This document shows positions 1 to 8,900 of a DNA stretch of 33,249 nt, piece by piece. The DNA lies in NCBI GenBank assembly GCA_019923695.1, contig JAHXGO010000006.1, forward strand, positions 1 to 33,249, written 5' to 3'. Position 1 is the stretch's first letter, and each line of letters starts with the position of its first letter. The stretch is from Candidatus Liptonbacteria bacterium (GTDB lineage Bacteria > Patescibacteriota > Minisyncoccia > UBA6257 > Colwellbacteraceae). The notes below the pieces were generated by a model, which worked only from the letters and a program-made list of their open reading frames with translations, was not told where the DNA came from and made no database searches. The translations under genes were made by a program, and so were the position numbers.

Positions 1-289
1 ATAAGCAAGGTGCTTAATATATTGAGTGGCGTATTATTCACTATAATATTTTTTTAATTTTAGAATATTGTTGACAAGGCGGATTTTCTAAGTTTTTTTG
101 AAAAATTTGGGAAGGACTTGAAAGAATAGATAAGCAAAGTTATGATGCTAATTAGGATATTCAAAGAACAAAGGTTCATAGAATAACAGTTCTGCGTCAA
201 AGTGACGATTGATATAGGGCAAGCGCGCTGATCTTGTTTTTGATTTATTTGAGCAAAGCAATGTCATAAATTGTTATTTCATTTCAAAC

Positions 290-376
290 GGTAGGGTGGG
301 TGAGTGGTTGAAACCGGCGGTCTTGAAAACCGCTATACCAGAAATGGTATCGTGAGTTCGAATCTCACCCCTACCG
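290..376 (+). tRNA. tRNA-Ser (anticodon UGA)
   Basis: Acceptor stem GGTAGGG/CCCTACC with G discriminator, anticodon loop CTTGAAA (TGA), long variable arm (taccagaaatggta), T-loop GTTCGAATC. Confidence 0.95.
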
Positions 377-449
377 CCTTATGTAGATAGGGATAGTCAG
401 TGGTAATTTTTTACTTCGAATATAATTTGTTATGTGAAATTCGTATTAT

Positions 450-1196
450 TTAAGTTTTTGCCGCGACCGCAACGATTATTTTTTTTACTCCGTTTTGTTT
501 AAGGATTCTGACAGCTTCGTTTATTGTCGCTCCAGAAGTGAAAACATCGTCAATTAAAATTACGGACTTACCTTTTAGTTTTTCTTTTACAGTTAAAAAA
601 TGATTTTTAGCCGAAAAATAATTCATAACTGAAAAGCAGTTTGATGTTTTTTCTATTTTGAATGCGTTTTTTACGTTTTCCTTTCTTTGTTTATTGTTTT
701 TAAGATTAATTTGTTTTTCTGTAGCTTTAATTCGTTTCAATATTTTATTTTCAATTTTTAATCCGAGTTCTTTGCCTAAAATTTTTGCCAATTCTTCGGA
801 CTGATTGAACCCGCGCTCTCTTTGTCTTATGAAATGAAGAGGGATCGGCACAATCAAAAATGAGTCATCTATTTCTTTTATGATATTGGATTTTTGGAGA
901 TGTATTATAATGAATTTTGTTAATGGTTCGGCGATTTTTATGAATCCTTCGTATTTGAAGTAGTGAATTAATTTTTGGATTGGTTTGTTTTCGTAATTTA
1001 CGGCAGCTGCTAAAATAAAATTTTTATGATGAAAAATTAAGGAATTCACGGTAATTGATTGATGACATTTTTGGCATAAAAAATTCAGTTGTTCTGAATT
1101 TTCAAGATATCGGCGACAGTTAAGACAGAGCGGCGGGAAAATAATATCAAAAACAAAATTTATTATTTTTTTAACCGGGAGAAAGAAACGAATCAT
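450..1196 (-). CDS. comF: ComF family phosphoribosyltransferase / amidophosphoribosyltransferase-like
   Basis: N-terminal Cys pairs (PPLCLNC, CQKC), PLH..RERGFNQSEELAK and the PRPP motif VILIDDVFTSGATINEA. Confidence 0.92.
   Translation of the reverse strand: MIRFFLPVKKIINFVFDIIFPPLCLNCRRYLENSEQLNFLCQKCHQSITVNSLIFHHKNFILAAAVNYENKPIQKLIHYFKYEGFIKIAEPLTKFIIIHLQKSNIIKEIDDSFLIVPIPLHFIRQRERGFNQSEELAKILGKELGLKIENKILKRIKATEKQINLKNNKQRKENVKNAFKIEKTSNCFSVMNYFSAKNHFLTVKEKLKGKSVILIDDVFTSGATINEAVRILKQNGVKKIIVAVAAKT
582..635 (-). repeat. Three consecutive 18-bp repeat units in-frame inside comF
   Basis: Minus-strand units TTTTCAGTTATGAATTAT / TTTTCGGCTAAAAATCAT / TTTTTAACTGTAAAAGAA; unit 618-635 matches unit 12027-12044 at about 13/18 positions. 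Confidence 0.6.
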
Positions 1197-1270
1197 TTTT
1201 TATTATTTAATTTATGATATAATAAATTCGTAAAATTAAAAATTAAATTTTGTGAAGCTGTCCAAGGATT

Positions 1271-1357
1271 ATATTGAATCACAGGTTCAATATGTCAAAA
1301 CTTTCTTTTGTCATAGATTGTCTTTTGATCATAAATTGTCCTTTGACCGCAATAATG
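1271..1357 (-). repeat. Intergenic modular repeat: hairpin (1271-1293) plus three 18-bp units (1304-1357)
   Basis: ATATTGAA-tcacagg-TTCAATAT hairpin followed by tcttttgtcatagattgt / cttttgatcataaattgt / cctttgaccgcaataatg. Confidence 0.75.
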
Positions 1358-1370
1358 TTTTTTTAAATCA

Positions 1371-2462
1371 ATGTCTTTTATCCCAAATTTTTTAAAATCT
1401 TTTCTTCCAACCTCTCCTTATTTAGGAATTGATATTGGAACAACTTCAATTAAAATCGTTGAACTTGATGAAAAAAACGGGAAAATTTTTTTAAAAAATT
1501 ATGGAATTTTAGAGTCATTTGGTCATCTTGCAAGATTAAACAACGCTATTCAAACCAGTGGTCTTAAAATAGTGGAAAAAGAAGCGGCTCAACTATTAAA
1601 AACTCTTTTAGAACGGATGAATATAAGAGGAGGTCAGGCAATAGCTTCTATTCCTTCTTTTTTTGGTTTCATTTCTGTTTTAGAGGTGCCTAAAATGAAT
1701 CCAAATGAATTAGCCGAAGCAATGCGTTATCAGGCGAAATTTTTAGTTCCTTTACCGGCAGCTGATATATCGGTAGATTGGTCGGTAGTCGGCGAATACG
1801 AAGATGAAAAGGGTTTTAAAAAACAGCAGGTTCTTTTAACTTCTATTCCTAATGACCAGATTAAAAAATATCAGACTATTTTCAAAATGTCCGGACTTAG
1901 TTTAAAAATGGTTGAAATTGAAGCAGTCAGTTTAGCGAGGATTTTAACGATGGACGATTCTCAAAACTCTTTAATAGTGGACATCGGCGGCCGCTCAACT
2001 GTTTTGGCGGTTGCTCAAAATGGCCGTTTGAAATACAGCAATCAAATGGATCTTGCCGCTAATTTATTGACTCAAGCGATTGCCAATGGTCTTGATTTAA
2101 ACACTAAACGCGCTGAAGAATTAAAAAGACAAAGGGGATTAGGCGGGATTGGCGGCGAATATCAGTTATCCACATTAATGTTTACTTATCTTGATGTTAT
2201 ACTTAATGAAGTAGAGCGGATTAAAAATACCTACGAAAAAACTTATTATGGAAAGATAGAAAAAGTTATTTTATCCGGCGGAGGGGCGAATTTAATAGGA
2301 ATAGAAAAATATACCGCTGATTATCTGAAATTGCCGGTTTTTAAAGCAGACCCTTTTTCAAGAATTTCTTTGCCGGAGGGATTATCACCGATTGGGAAAG
2401 ATATTGCCGCTCCCTTAAGTGTTGCTCTGGGATTAGCTGCTAAACAATTTATTTCTATATAA
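1371..2462 (+). CDS. pilM: Type IV pilus assembly protein PilM
   Basis: YLGIDIGTTSIKIVEL actin-like N-terminus, SLIVDIGGRSTVLAV, ILSGGGANLIGI; followed by pilN/pilO-like ORFs. Confidence 0.93.
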   Translation: MSFIPNFLKSFLPTSPYLGIDIGTTSIKIVELDEKNGKIFLKNYGILESFGHLARLNNAIQTSGLKIVEKEAAQLLKTLLERMNIRGGQAIASIPSFFGFISVLEVPKMNPNELAEAMRYQAKFLVPLPAADISVDWSVVGEYEDEKGFKKQQVLLTSIPNDQIKKYQTIFKMSGLSLKMVEIEAVSLARILTMDDSQNSLIVDIGGRSTVLAVAQNGRLKYSNQMDLAANLLTQAIANGLDLNTKRAEELKRQRGLGGIGGEYQLSTLMFTYLDVILNEVERIKNTYEKTYYGKIEKVILSGGGANLIGIEKYTADYLKLPVFKADPFSRISLPEGLSPIGKDIAAPLSVALGLAAKQFISI

Positions 2463-2477
2463 AAAATTTTATAAAAA

Positions 2478-3065
2478 ATGCCGATTCCAAAAGAAATCAT
2501 CAGCAATAGTTTTCAAAAAGAAAAAATCGCCATTGGCTGGCCTTGGCAATTTTTTCTATTTACTTTTTCTATGTTTTTAATTTCGTTTTTGATTTATTTT
2601 GGTTTGGCTGTTGGTTATAAGCCGTTTTTAGAAAGACAAATTGATGGCATTAAATCTAAAATAGAAGAGCTAAGCGCTAAAATTACCCAAGAAGAGAGAG
2701 ACAATCTTATGAGTTTTTACTCTCAATTTATTAATTTACATAATATTCTTAAAAATCATTCAACTTTTGCCGGAGTTTTTGAGTTTTTGGAAAATAATAT
2801 ATCCAAGAATGTAGTTATAAATTCTTTAAACATAGAAGCTGCTCAAAAATCAGTTATGGTTGAAATGACAGCTAAGACTTACAGTGACTTTATAGAACAA
2901 ATGATTTTATTTGAAAATTTAGAAGAAGTTAAGAAAGTTAATTTAGATGATTTTAAATTAATCGATCAGTCGGTTCAGTTTAAGATGGTTTTGGTTTTTG
3001 ATTCTGATTTTTTTAATTATCAAAAGAGAGCGCAAAAAATAAATGAAGAACCAACAGAACTATGA
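2478..3065 (+). CDS. PilN-like inner membrane assembly protein
   Basis: Single N-terminal TM then coiled coil; position directly after pilM. Confidence 0.6.
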   Translation: MPIPKEIISNSFQKEKIAIGWPWQFFLFTFSMFLISFLIYFGLAVGYKPFLERQIDGIKSKIEELSAKITQEERDNLMSFYSQFINLHNILKNHSTFAGVFEFLENNISKNVVINSLNIEAAQKSVMVEMTAKTYSDFIEQMILFENLEEVKKVNLDDFKLIDQSVQFKMVLVFDSDFFNYQKRAQKINEEPTEL

Positions 3066-3655
3066 GAGCATCAAGTAAAAGACTTTATACTATTTTATTG
3101 AGTATCGTTTTTTTAATCGGCGCTTTGTATGTGTATGCTTCAATGACCCGGCCTCTTTTTGATGAATTATCGCGGTTAAGAAGCGAAAGATTGTCTGAAC
3201 AAAAATCATTGGAAGAGTTCGAAGAGGCGTTTAAAACTATCAGTAGTCTTCTTGCTCAATATGAAGATATGATTGGTATTCAAGAGAAAATTTCCGCTTC
3301 TTTCCCAATAGGCGAAGACATCCCCAATCTTTTAAATCAAGTTTACGGAATTGGCGAACTTAATAAAACAAAATTTACCTCTATATCTTTGCAATATCTG
3401 CCGATTACCCATTCAGAAACAAAAGCGACATTAAAACCCGTGGGAACTTTAAAAATAAATCTTAAATTTGAAGGTGATTATGAAAATATGAAATCTTTAC
3501 TTTCTTATTTTGAGACTAATATTAGAATTTTAGATATTTACTCCATAAAAATTGACAACAAAATTCCCGGCAGAAACCCAATTTTAAGCTATGATCTTTC
3601 TTTAAAGGCTTATTATCAAGTGTCGGATATTAAACAAGTGTCGGATATCGAATAA
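3062..3655 (+). CDS. pilO: PilO-like assembly protein
   Basis: N-terminal TM, coiled coil and PilO-like C-terminal domain (KINLKFEGDYENMKSLLSYFE); gene order. Confidence 0.75.
   Translation: MRASSKRLYTILLSIVFLIGALYVYASMTRPLFDELSRLRSERLSEQKSLEEFEEAFKTISSLLAQYEDMIGIQEKISASFPIGEDIPNLLNQVYGIGELNKTKFTSISLQYLPITHSETKATLKPVGTLKINLKFEGDYENMKSLLSYFETNIRILDIYSIKIDNKIPGRNPILSYDLSLKAYYQVSDIKQVSDIE
3617..3652 (+). repeat. Two 18-bp tandem units at the pilO 3' end
   Basis: CAAGTGTCGGATATTAAA CAAGTGTCGGATATCGAA, encoding QVSDIK QVSDIE, then the stop codon. Confidence 0.8.
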
Positions 3656-3685
3656 AACAAAAAAATAAAATAAAAAAAATCAAAC

Positions 3686-3976
3686 ATGGCATTCGTTCTT
3701 GAAGAAGAAAAAAAGGGAATAAGTCTTTTTAATATTTTAATTATTGCTTTAGTTTTTGGCGCCCTCTTAATTTCTTGTTATTATTTATTTTTCGCGCCTG
3801 TTCCGCTGATTGATTCCGCTTTTAAAACCGAGGTGCAGTTCGTTTCTGAAGTTTCAAAAATTACTTTTGATCCTTCTTTAGTCACTGATTCGGAGGTTTT
3901 CATTTCTTTGGAGGAATATGTAAAACTTCCTGAATTGAGAGATCCCGGTCGGTCAAATCCTTTTGGATCATTTTAA
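3686..3976 (+). CDS. Small single-TM protein, PilP-like position
   Basis: 96 aa, one TM, C-terminal LPELRDPGRSNPF; located between pilO and pilB. Confidence 0.6.
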   Translation: MAFVLEEEKKGISLFNILIIALVFGALLISCYYLFFAPVPLIDSAFKTEVQFVSEVSKITFDPSLVTDSEVFISLEEYVKLPELRDPGRSNPFGSF

Positions 3977-3980
3977 AAAA

Positions 3981-5804
3981 ATGGATAATAAAAAATTAGC
4001 CCAAGGTCTTATCAAAAACGCCATTTTGTCCGAAGAATTGGCTCAAAAACTTTTGGTTGAATCTTCGCAGATTAATAAATCTTTGGAAAGCATTCTTTAT
4101 ATTCGTCGGTTGGTTGATGAAGTTTCAGTTGCTAAAGTAAAAAGCGAAATTACTGGAGTGCCTTATCAAAAAATAAAATCTGAAGAAATTTCTGAAGAAA
4201 TTTTAAAATTTATTCCCGAAGAAACCGCGATAAATTATAAAATGGTTCCTTTAAAAATGGAAAAAGATATGCTTATTGTGGGGATGATTGATCCTTTAAA
4301 CGCCAAAACGCAGGAAGCTTTGCGTTTTATCAGTCAACAGAATCGTTTGCAAATAGGAATTTATCTTATCACGCCGACTGATATGGAATTGGCTTTAAGA
4401 AGATATTCTCCTTATCAAACTGAAATTCAGGCGGCAGTTAAAGCTTTGAATATAAAATCCGGGGTCGGACTTTCTACTTTGCAAAAGCCGGTTTCTTTGG
4501 AAGCCGGTTCTTCGGTTTCCGATGAAGCGCCGATAATTAAAATAGTTTCTTCAACCTTAAGGGCGGCAATTGAACAAAAAGCTTCGGATATTCATATTGA
4601 GCCGCAAAGAGATCGTTTAAGAATAAGATTCAGGCTGGATGGCATTTTAAAAGAAGTGGCTTCTTTTCCGCTTGAACTTCATCAGCCGATAATCTCCCGG
4701 GTAAAAATACTTTCTGAACTAAAAATTGATGAGACTAGAATTCCTCAAGATGGTCGTTTTAGAACAGTTATCTTTGGCAGGGACATTGATTATAGGATTT
4801 CCACTTTTCCTACTCCGGTTGGTGAAAAAGTGGCTATCCGTGTTTTGGATCCGAGTATTGGTTTAAGAAAAATAACTGATTTGGGAGTGGTCGGAAAAAA
4901 CGCCGATCTTATAAAAGAAGGACTTGAAAAACCCTTTGGGATGATTTTAATTACCGGGCCGACTGGTTCTGGAAAAACAACCACTCTTTACGCAATTCTT
5001 CGGATTTTAAATAATGAAGGAGTTAATGTTTTGAGTTTGGAAGATCCGGTTGAATATGTTATTGACGGAGTAAATCAATCTCAAATTAAGGCTGATATCG
5101 GTTATACTTTCGCTTCTGGTTTAAGGCAGGCAGTCAGGCAAGACCCCGATATTATTTTAGTCGGAGAAATAAGAGATAAGGAAACAGCCGGGTTGGCAGT
5201 TCATTCAGCTTTAACTGGCCACATTGTTTTGTCTACTTTACATACCAATAATTCTTATGGTGTTATTCCAAGACTTATTGATATGGGAGTGGAGCCGTTT
5301 TTACTTCCAGCGTCGCTTAATTTAATGGTTGCTCAAAGACTGGTAAGAAAATTATGTAACGAGTGTAAACAAGCGGAAACCGCTTCTTTGGAGATTCAAG
5401 AGATTATTAAAAACGAAATTTCAAAATTACCTAAAGAAGTTTTAGGCGGACTTTTGGTTAAAGGACAATCTGTGGTTAATAAACAATCCGCAGTTATCGA
5501 GCGGCAGACTGTTCACTATACTGAACAAGATATTATTCGATATGCTGAATCAGCAGTTCATTATAGACCGGTTGGTTGTAAAATTTGTAAGGGGAAGGGG
5601 ACAAGCGGAAGAGTTGGGCTTTATGAAATTTTGAAAATGACCCGAGGAATCGATGAAATTATTAATTCTGGCCCAACAGAAGGAAAATTAAGAGACGAAT
5701 CAAGAAAACAGGGTATGATAAGTTTGCGTCAAGACGGAATATTGAAAGCATTAGATGGTTTAATTTCCATTGAAGAAGTTTTAAAAGAAACAGCCGAAAC
5801 ATAA
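3981..5804 (+). CDS. pilB: Type IV pilus extension ATPase PilB (GspE family)
   Basis: GPTGSGKTTTLYAIL Walker A, SLEDPVEY, DPDIILVGEIRDKETAGLA, C-terminal CxxC pairs. The ORF track starts at TTG 3963; ATG 3981 is more likely. Confidence 0.95.
   Translation: MDNKKLAQGLIKNAILSEELAQKLLVESSQINKSLESILYIRRLVDEVSVAKVKSEITGVPYQKIKSEEISEEILKFIPEETAINYKMVPLKMEKDMLIVGMIDPLNAKTQEALRFISQQNRLQIGIYLITPTDMELALRRYSPYQTEIQAAVKALNIKSGVGLSTLQKPVSLEAGSSVSDEAPIIKIVSSTLRAAIEQKASDIHIEPQRDRLRIRFRLDGILKEVASFPLELHQPIISRVKILSELKIDETRIPQDGRFRTVIFGRDIDYRISTFPTPVGEKVAIRVLDPSIGLRKITDLGVVGKNADLIKEGLEKPFGMILITGPTGSGKTTTLYAILRILNNEGVNVLSLEDPVEYVIDGVNQSQIKADIGYTFASGLRQAVRQDPDIILVGEIRDKETAGLAVHSALTGHIVLSTLHTNNSYGVIPRLIDMGVEPFLLPASLNLMVAQRLVRKLCNECKQAETASLEIQEIIKNEISKLPKEVLGGLLVKGQSVVNKQSAVIERQTVHYTEQDIIRYAESAVHYRPVGCKICKGKGTSGRVGLYEILKMTRGIDEIINSGPTEGKLRDESRKQGMISLRQDGILKALDGLISIEEVLKETAET
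5464..5570 (+). repeat. 18-bp unit array plus hairpin-like tail inside pilB
   Basis: GGACAATCTGTGGTTAAT / AAACAATCCGCAGTTATC / GAGCGGCAGACTGTTCAC / TATACTGAACAAGATATT, then cGATATGCTGAATCAGCAGTTCATTATA. Confidence 0.65.
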
Positions 5805-5805
5805 A

Positions 5806-5978
5806 AAATCTCAAATCTAAAATTTCAAATCTCAAAAACACATCTTAAAGTTAAAATCTTATGGAAAATGATTACAAAAAACAATTTTATCAAATTTGTA
5901 GATTTGAGATTTGATTTTTGAGATTTGAGATAAACTATGGTTGGCAAAAAAGATTATCTGCTATAAAATGTAAATAAT
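5806..5978 (+). repeat. TIR-bounded element, short copy A
   Basis: AAATCTCAAATCT...AGATTTGAGAT inverted ends; 89-nt left block identical to 10561-10649 and 84-nt right block with one mismatch to 10751-10834. Confidence 0.88.
5941..5969 (+). promoter_or_regulatory. Candidate sigma70-type promoter upstream of pilT, carried in the repeat
   Basis: TTGGCA-N17-TAAAAT, 30 nt upstream of the pilT ATG. Confidence 0.5.
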
Positions 5979-5998
5979 GTTTAAGATTTTTATAAAGT

Positions 5999-7072
5999 AT
6001 GATTGATTACAAACAAAAATTAAACGAATTGCTTTTAGCAACAGCCACTCAAAAGGCTTCAGATTTACATATCGCGGTTGGCCGTAAGCCGACTTTAAGA
6101 ATTGATGGAGTTTTAATTCCTTTGCAAAAAGAGCAAGTTTTAACTTCGGAAGACACTCAAGGGTTGATTCTTGAATTATTATTGCCGAAAATTAAAGAAA
6201 GATTTTTAAAATACGGCGATGTTGATTTTTCTTATTCTTTTGAAGATAAGGCAAGGTTTAGGGTGAATGTTTTTTTCCAACGAGGATTTTTAGCCGCTTC
6301 TTTGCGTCTAATTCCCGCTCAAATTAAATCTATTGAGGATCTTAATCTTCCTCTGATTCTTCATGATTTCGCAAAATTAAACCAAGGATTTATTTTAGTT
6401 GTCGGTCCGGCTGGTCACGGAAAGTCAACGACTTTAGCCGCTATTTTAGACGAAATCAACCATAGCAGAAACGAGCATATTATTACTATTGAAGACCCGA
6501 TTGAATATTTGTTTGTCCAAGACAAAAGCATTATTTCCCAAAGAGAAGTTACGATTGACAGTCCAAGTTTTCATAGGGCTTTGAGGTCTTTGTTAAGGCA
6601 GGATCCTGATGTGGCGATGGTTGGGGAAATGAGAGACAGAGAATCAATTGCCACTGCTATGACTGCGGCTGAAACAGGTCATTTAGTTTTTTCGACTTTA
6701 CATACTAACTCTGCCAGTCAAACTATTGACAGAATTATTGATTCTTTTCCGGCCGATCATCAGGGCCAAATAACTTCTCAATTAGCCGCAACTTTGGTCG
6801 CCATTGTTTCTCAAAGACTAGTTCCAAGGATTGACGGCGGAAGAATTCCGGTCTGTGAAATAATGTTTGTTAATTCGGCTATTCGCAATTTAATCAGGGA
6901 GCGGAAGATTTTTCAAATAGATTTGGTTATTGAAACAAGTCTTCAAGAAGGGATGATAACTTTAAATCGCTCCTTGGCCGAGTTAGTTAAAAGAAAAGAA
7001 ATCTCTTTGGAAATCGCCGAATTTTATTCAACTAATCCCGGAGAATTGCGTTTATTATTAGAAAGAATTTAA
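5999..7072 (+). CDS. pilT: Type IV pilus retraction ATPase PilT
   Basis: ASDLHIAVGRKPTLRIDG, GPAGHGKSTTLAAI, IEDPIEYLF, MRDRESIATAMTAAETGHLVFSTLHTNSA. Confidence 0.95.
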   Translation: MIDYKQKLNELLLATATQKASDLHIAVGRKPTLRIDGVLIPLQKEQVLTSEDTQGLILELLLPKIKERFLKYGDVDFSYSFEDKARFRVNVFFQRGFLAASLRLIPAQIKSIEDLNLPLILHDFAKLNQGFILVVGPAGHGKSTTLAAILDEINHSRNEHIITIEDPIEYLFVQDKSIISQREVTIDSPSFHRALRSLLRQDPDVAMVGEMRDRESIATAMTAAETGHLVFSTLHTNSASQTIDRIIDSFPADHQGQITSQLAATLVAIVSQRLVPRIDGGRIPVCEIMFVNSAIRNLIRERKIFQIDLVIETSLQEGMITLNRSLAELVKRKEISLEIAEFYSTNPGELRLLLERI

Positions 7073-7117
7073 TATTATGGTGAATTTTAAGCTCGACATA
7101 TTAAAAATTATTTTACT

Positions 7118-8320
7118 ATGAAATTTAGATATCAAGCTCGCACTAAAGAAGGAGAACTTCAAGTTGGTTTTATTGAAGCGCCGACAAAAGAGGCGGCTGT
7201 CAATATTTTAGCCAGCCATAATCTTTATATTTTAAGCATTGTTGAATCGGCTAAACAAAAAGGAATATTTTTTAGTTTTTTGAATCGTGTAGCTTCAAAA
7301 GATTTAATGGTTTTTACAAGGCAATTCGCGACCCTGCTTGAGTCAAATGTCCCTCTTTCAGACACATTGAAAACCTTAGCTAATCAAACGCGCAATTTGA
7401 TTTTGAAAGAAGCGATTATTGATATTGGGGCTGATGTTGATTCGGGGCTGTCTCTTTCACAAGCGTTTGAAAAAAGAAACGATATTTTTTCTATTTTTTA
7501 TGTAAATATGATTCGTTCAGCTGAAGTAACTGGTCGGGTTGATGAAGTAATGAATTATTTGGCTGATTATGTTGAAAAACAAGCAATTTTAACTTCGAAA
7601 ATAAGGAATGCGATGATTTATCCGGCAATTATGATTTTTCTTTTTTTGGTTGTTGGGACAATTATGGGTTCGGTTGTTTTGCCTCAACTTGGAGTAATTT
7701 TTAAAGAATTTGATACTGAAATTCCCTTAATGACCCAGATTCTTATTAATTCCGGAACTTTTTTGGCTTCCTGGTGGTGGGCGATTGGTTTAGTTTTTAT
7801 TGTTTTAGGAGTTTTTATTGGCGATTACATTAAAACTGAAGAAGGAAGAACTATGATTGACGATTTAACTTTAAAAATTCCTCTTTTTTCTCAATTATTA
7901 AAACAGCTTTATGTCGCGAGATTTTCAGAATCTTTGGCGATTTTAATTAAAGGAGGGATTCCTATTGTTCAGGCAATCGAAGTAACCGGAAAAACAATCG
8001 GTAGCGCTGTTTACGCTGAAATTCTTCAGAGTGTGGCTAGAGATGTCCAAAAAGGAGAGCTTATTTCCCGGTCATTGGCAAAACACGAAGAATTTTTTCC
8101 CGCTTTAGTTGGTCAGCTAATAGCGGTGGGAGAAGCAACTGGCCGGCTCGAAGTTTTATTGAAAAAAATTTCTGTTTTTTACACCCGCGAAGTTGAGGAT
8201 TTGGTTGTCAGATTAACCGAACTTATCCAGCCGATCCTTTTGATTTTTATCGGCGGTCTGATAGGATTGTTGTTTATGTCTATTTTGGGTCCGATATTCC
8301 AGATGATTGGGTCTATTTAA
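7118..8320 (+). CDS. pilC: Type IV pilus inner membrane platform protein PilC (GspF family)
   Basis: FTRQFATLLESNVPLSDTL, ARFSESLAILIKGGIPIVQAIE, GEATGRLEVLL. Confidence 0.95.
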   Translation: MKFRYQARTKEGELQVGFIEAPTKEAAVNILASHNLYILSIVESAKQKGIFFSFLNRVASKDLMVFTRQFATLLESNVPLSDTLKTLANQTRNLILKEAIIDIGADVDSGLSLSQAFEKRNDIFSIFYVNMIRSAEVTGRVDEVMNYLADYVEKQAILTSKIRNAMIYPAIMIFLFLVVGTIMGSVVLPQLGVIFKEFDTEIPLMTQILINSGTFLASWWWAIGLVFIVLGVFIGDYIKTEEGRTMIDDLTLKIPLFSQLLKQLYVARFSESLAILIKGGIPIVQAIEVTGKTIGSAVYAEILQSVARDVQKGELISRSLAKHEEFFPALVGQLIAVGEATGRLEVLLKKISVFYTREVEDLVVRLTELIQPILLIFIGGLIGLLFMSILGPIFQMIGSI

Positions 8321-8396
8321 AAATTTGTTTTTATGATAAAATAAAAAAGGTCGGAATTTTAAATTAAAATAAAAAATATTTAATTTTTTAATAAAA

Positions 8397-8888
8397 ATGA
8401 AAAACTCAAAAAAAGGATTTACTTTGGTTGAAATGTTCATTGTTATTCTGGTAATCGGAATTTTGTCTGGAATTGTTTTTAGAGGAGCCGCTGGCATTCA
8501 AGCAGCAGGCAGAGACACTCGCAGGATTTCTGATATTCGCTCGATTCAATTAATGCTTGAACAATTTGCCGATATTTGCGGTCATTATCCGGGGACATTT
8601 ACTGCGGATACTTGTAGGGTGTCTGCGGGACAGCCATCAATTCCTATAATTGACCTTGCTGACACTTTAGTAACTGCTGGTATTGTTACTGAATTAGTAC
8701 ATGTTCCAAATGATCCCCATAGAGGGAGATCTTATATGTATACTGTAGGCGCAGGAGGCACTTCTTATGTTTTACGAGCGCAGCTTGAGCGTCGTCATCG
8801 GGTATTAAATGAAGATATCGATGGTACCGTATTAGGCGTCAATTGCGCTGATGATGCTCCTAATTTCTTTTATTGTGTCCGGCCATAG
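8397..8888 (+). CDS. Type IV pilin / GspG-like pseudopilin (major pilin candidate)
   Basis: KKGFTLVEMFIVILVIGILSGI class III signal peptide; Cys pairs in the C-terminal domain. Confidence 0.88.
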   Translation: MKNSKKGFTLVEMFIVILVIGILSGIVFRGAAGIQAAGRDTRRISDIRSIQLMLEQFADICGHYPGTFTADTCRVSAGQPSIPIIDLADTLVTAGIVTELVHVPNDPHRGRSYMYTVGAGGTSYVLRAQLERRHRVLNEDIDGTVLGVNCADDAPNFFYCVRP

Positions 8889-8900
8889 AAAACTTTAATC

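Noticed and set aside
2321-2506. Minus-strand ORF antisense to the pilM end
   Set aside because: Overlaps a well-supported coding region and has no recognisable domain.
4790-4984. Minus-strand ORF in pilB
   Set aside because: Antisense of the Walker A region (MVVFPEPVGPVIK); spurious shadow ORF.
8213-8497. Minus-strand 94-aa ORF across the pilC/pilin junction
   Set aside because: Antisense to two confident genes.
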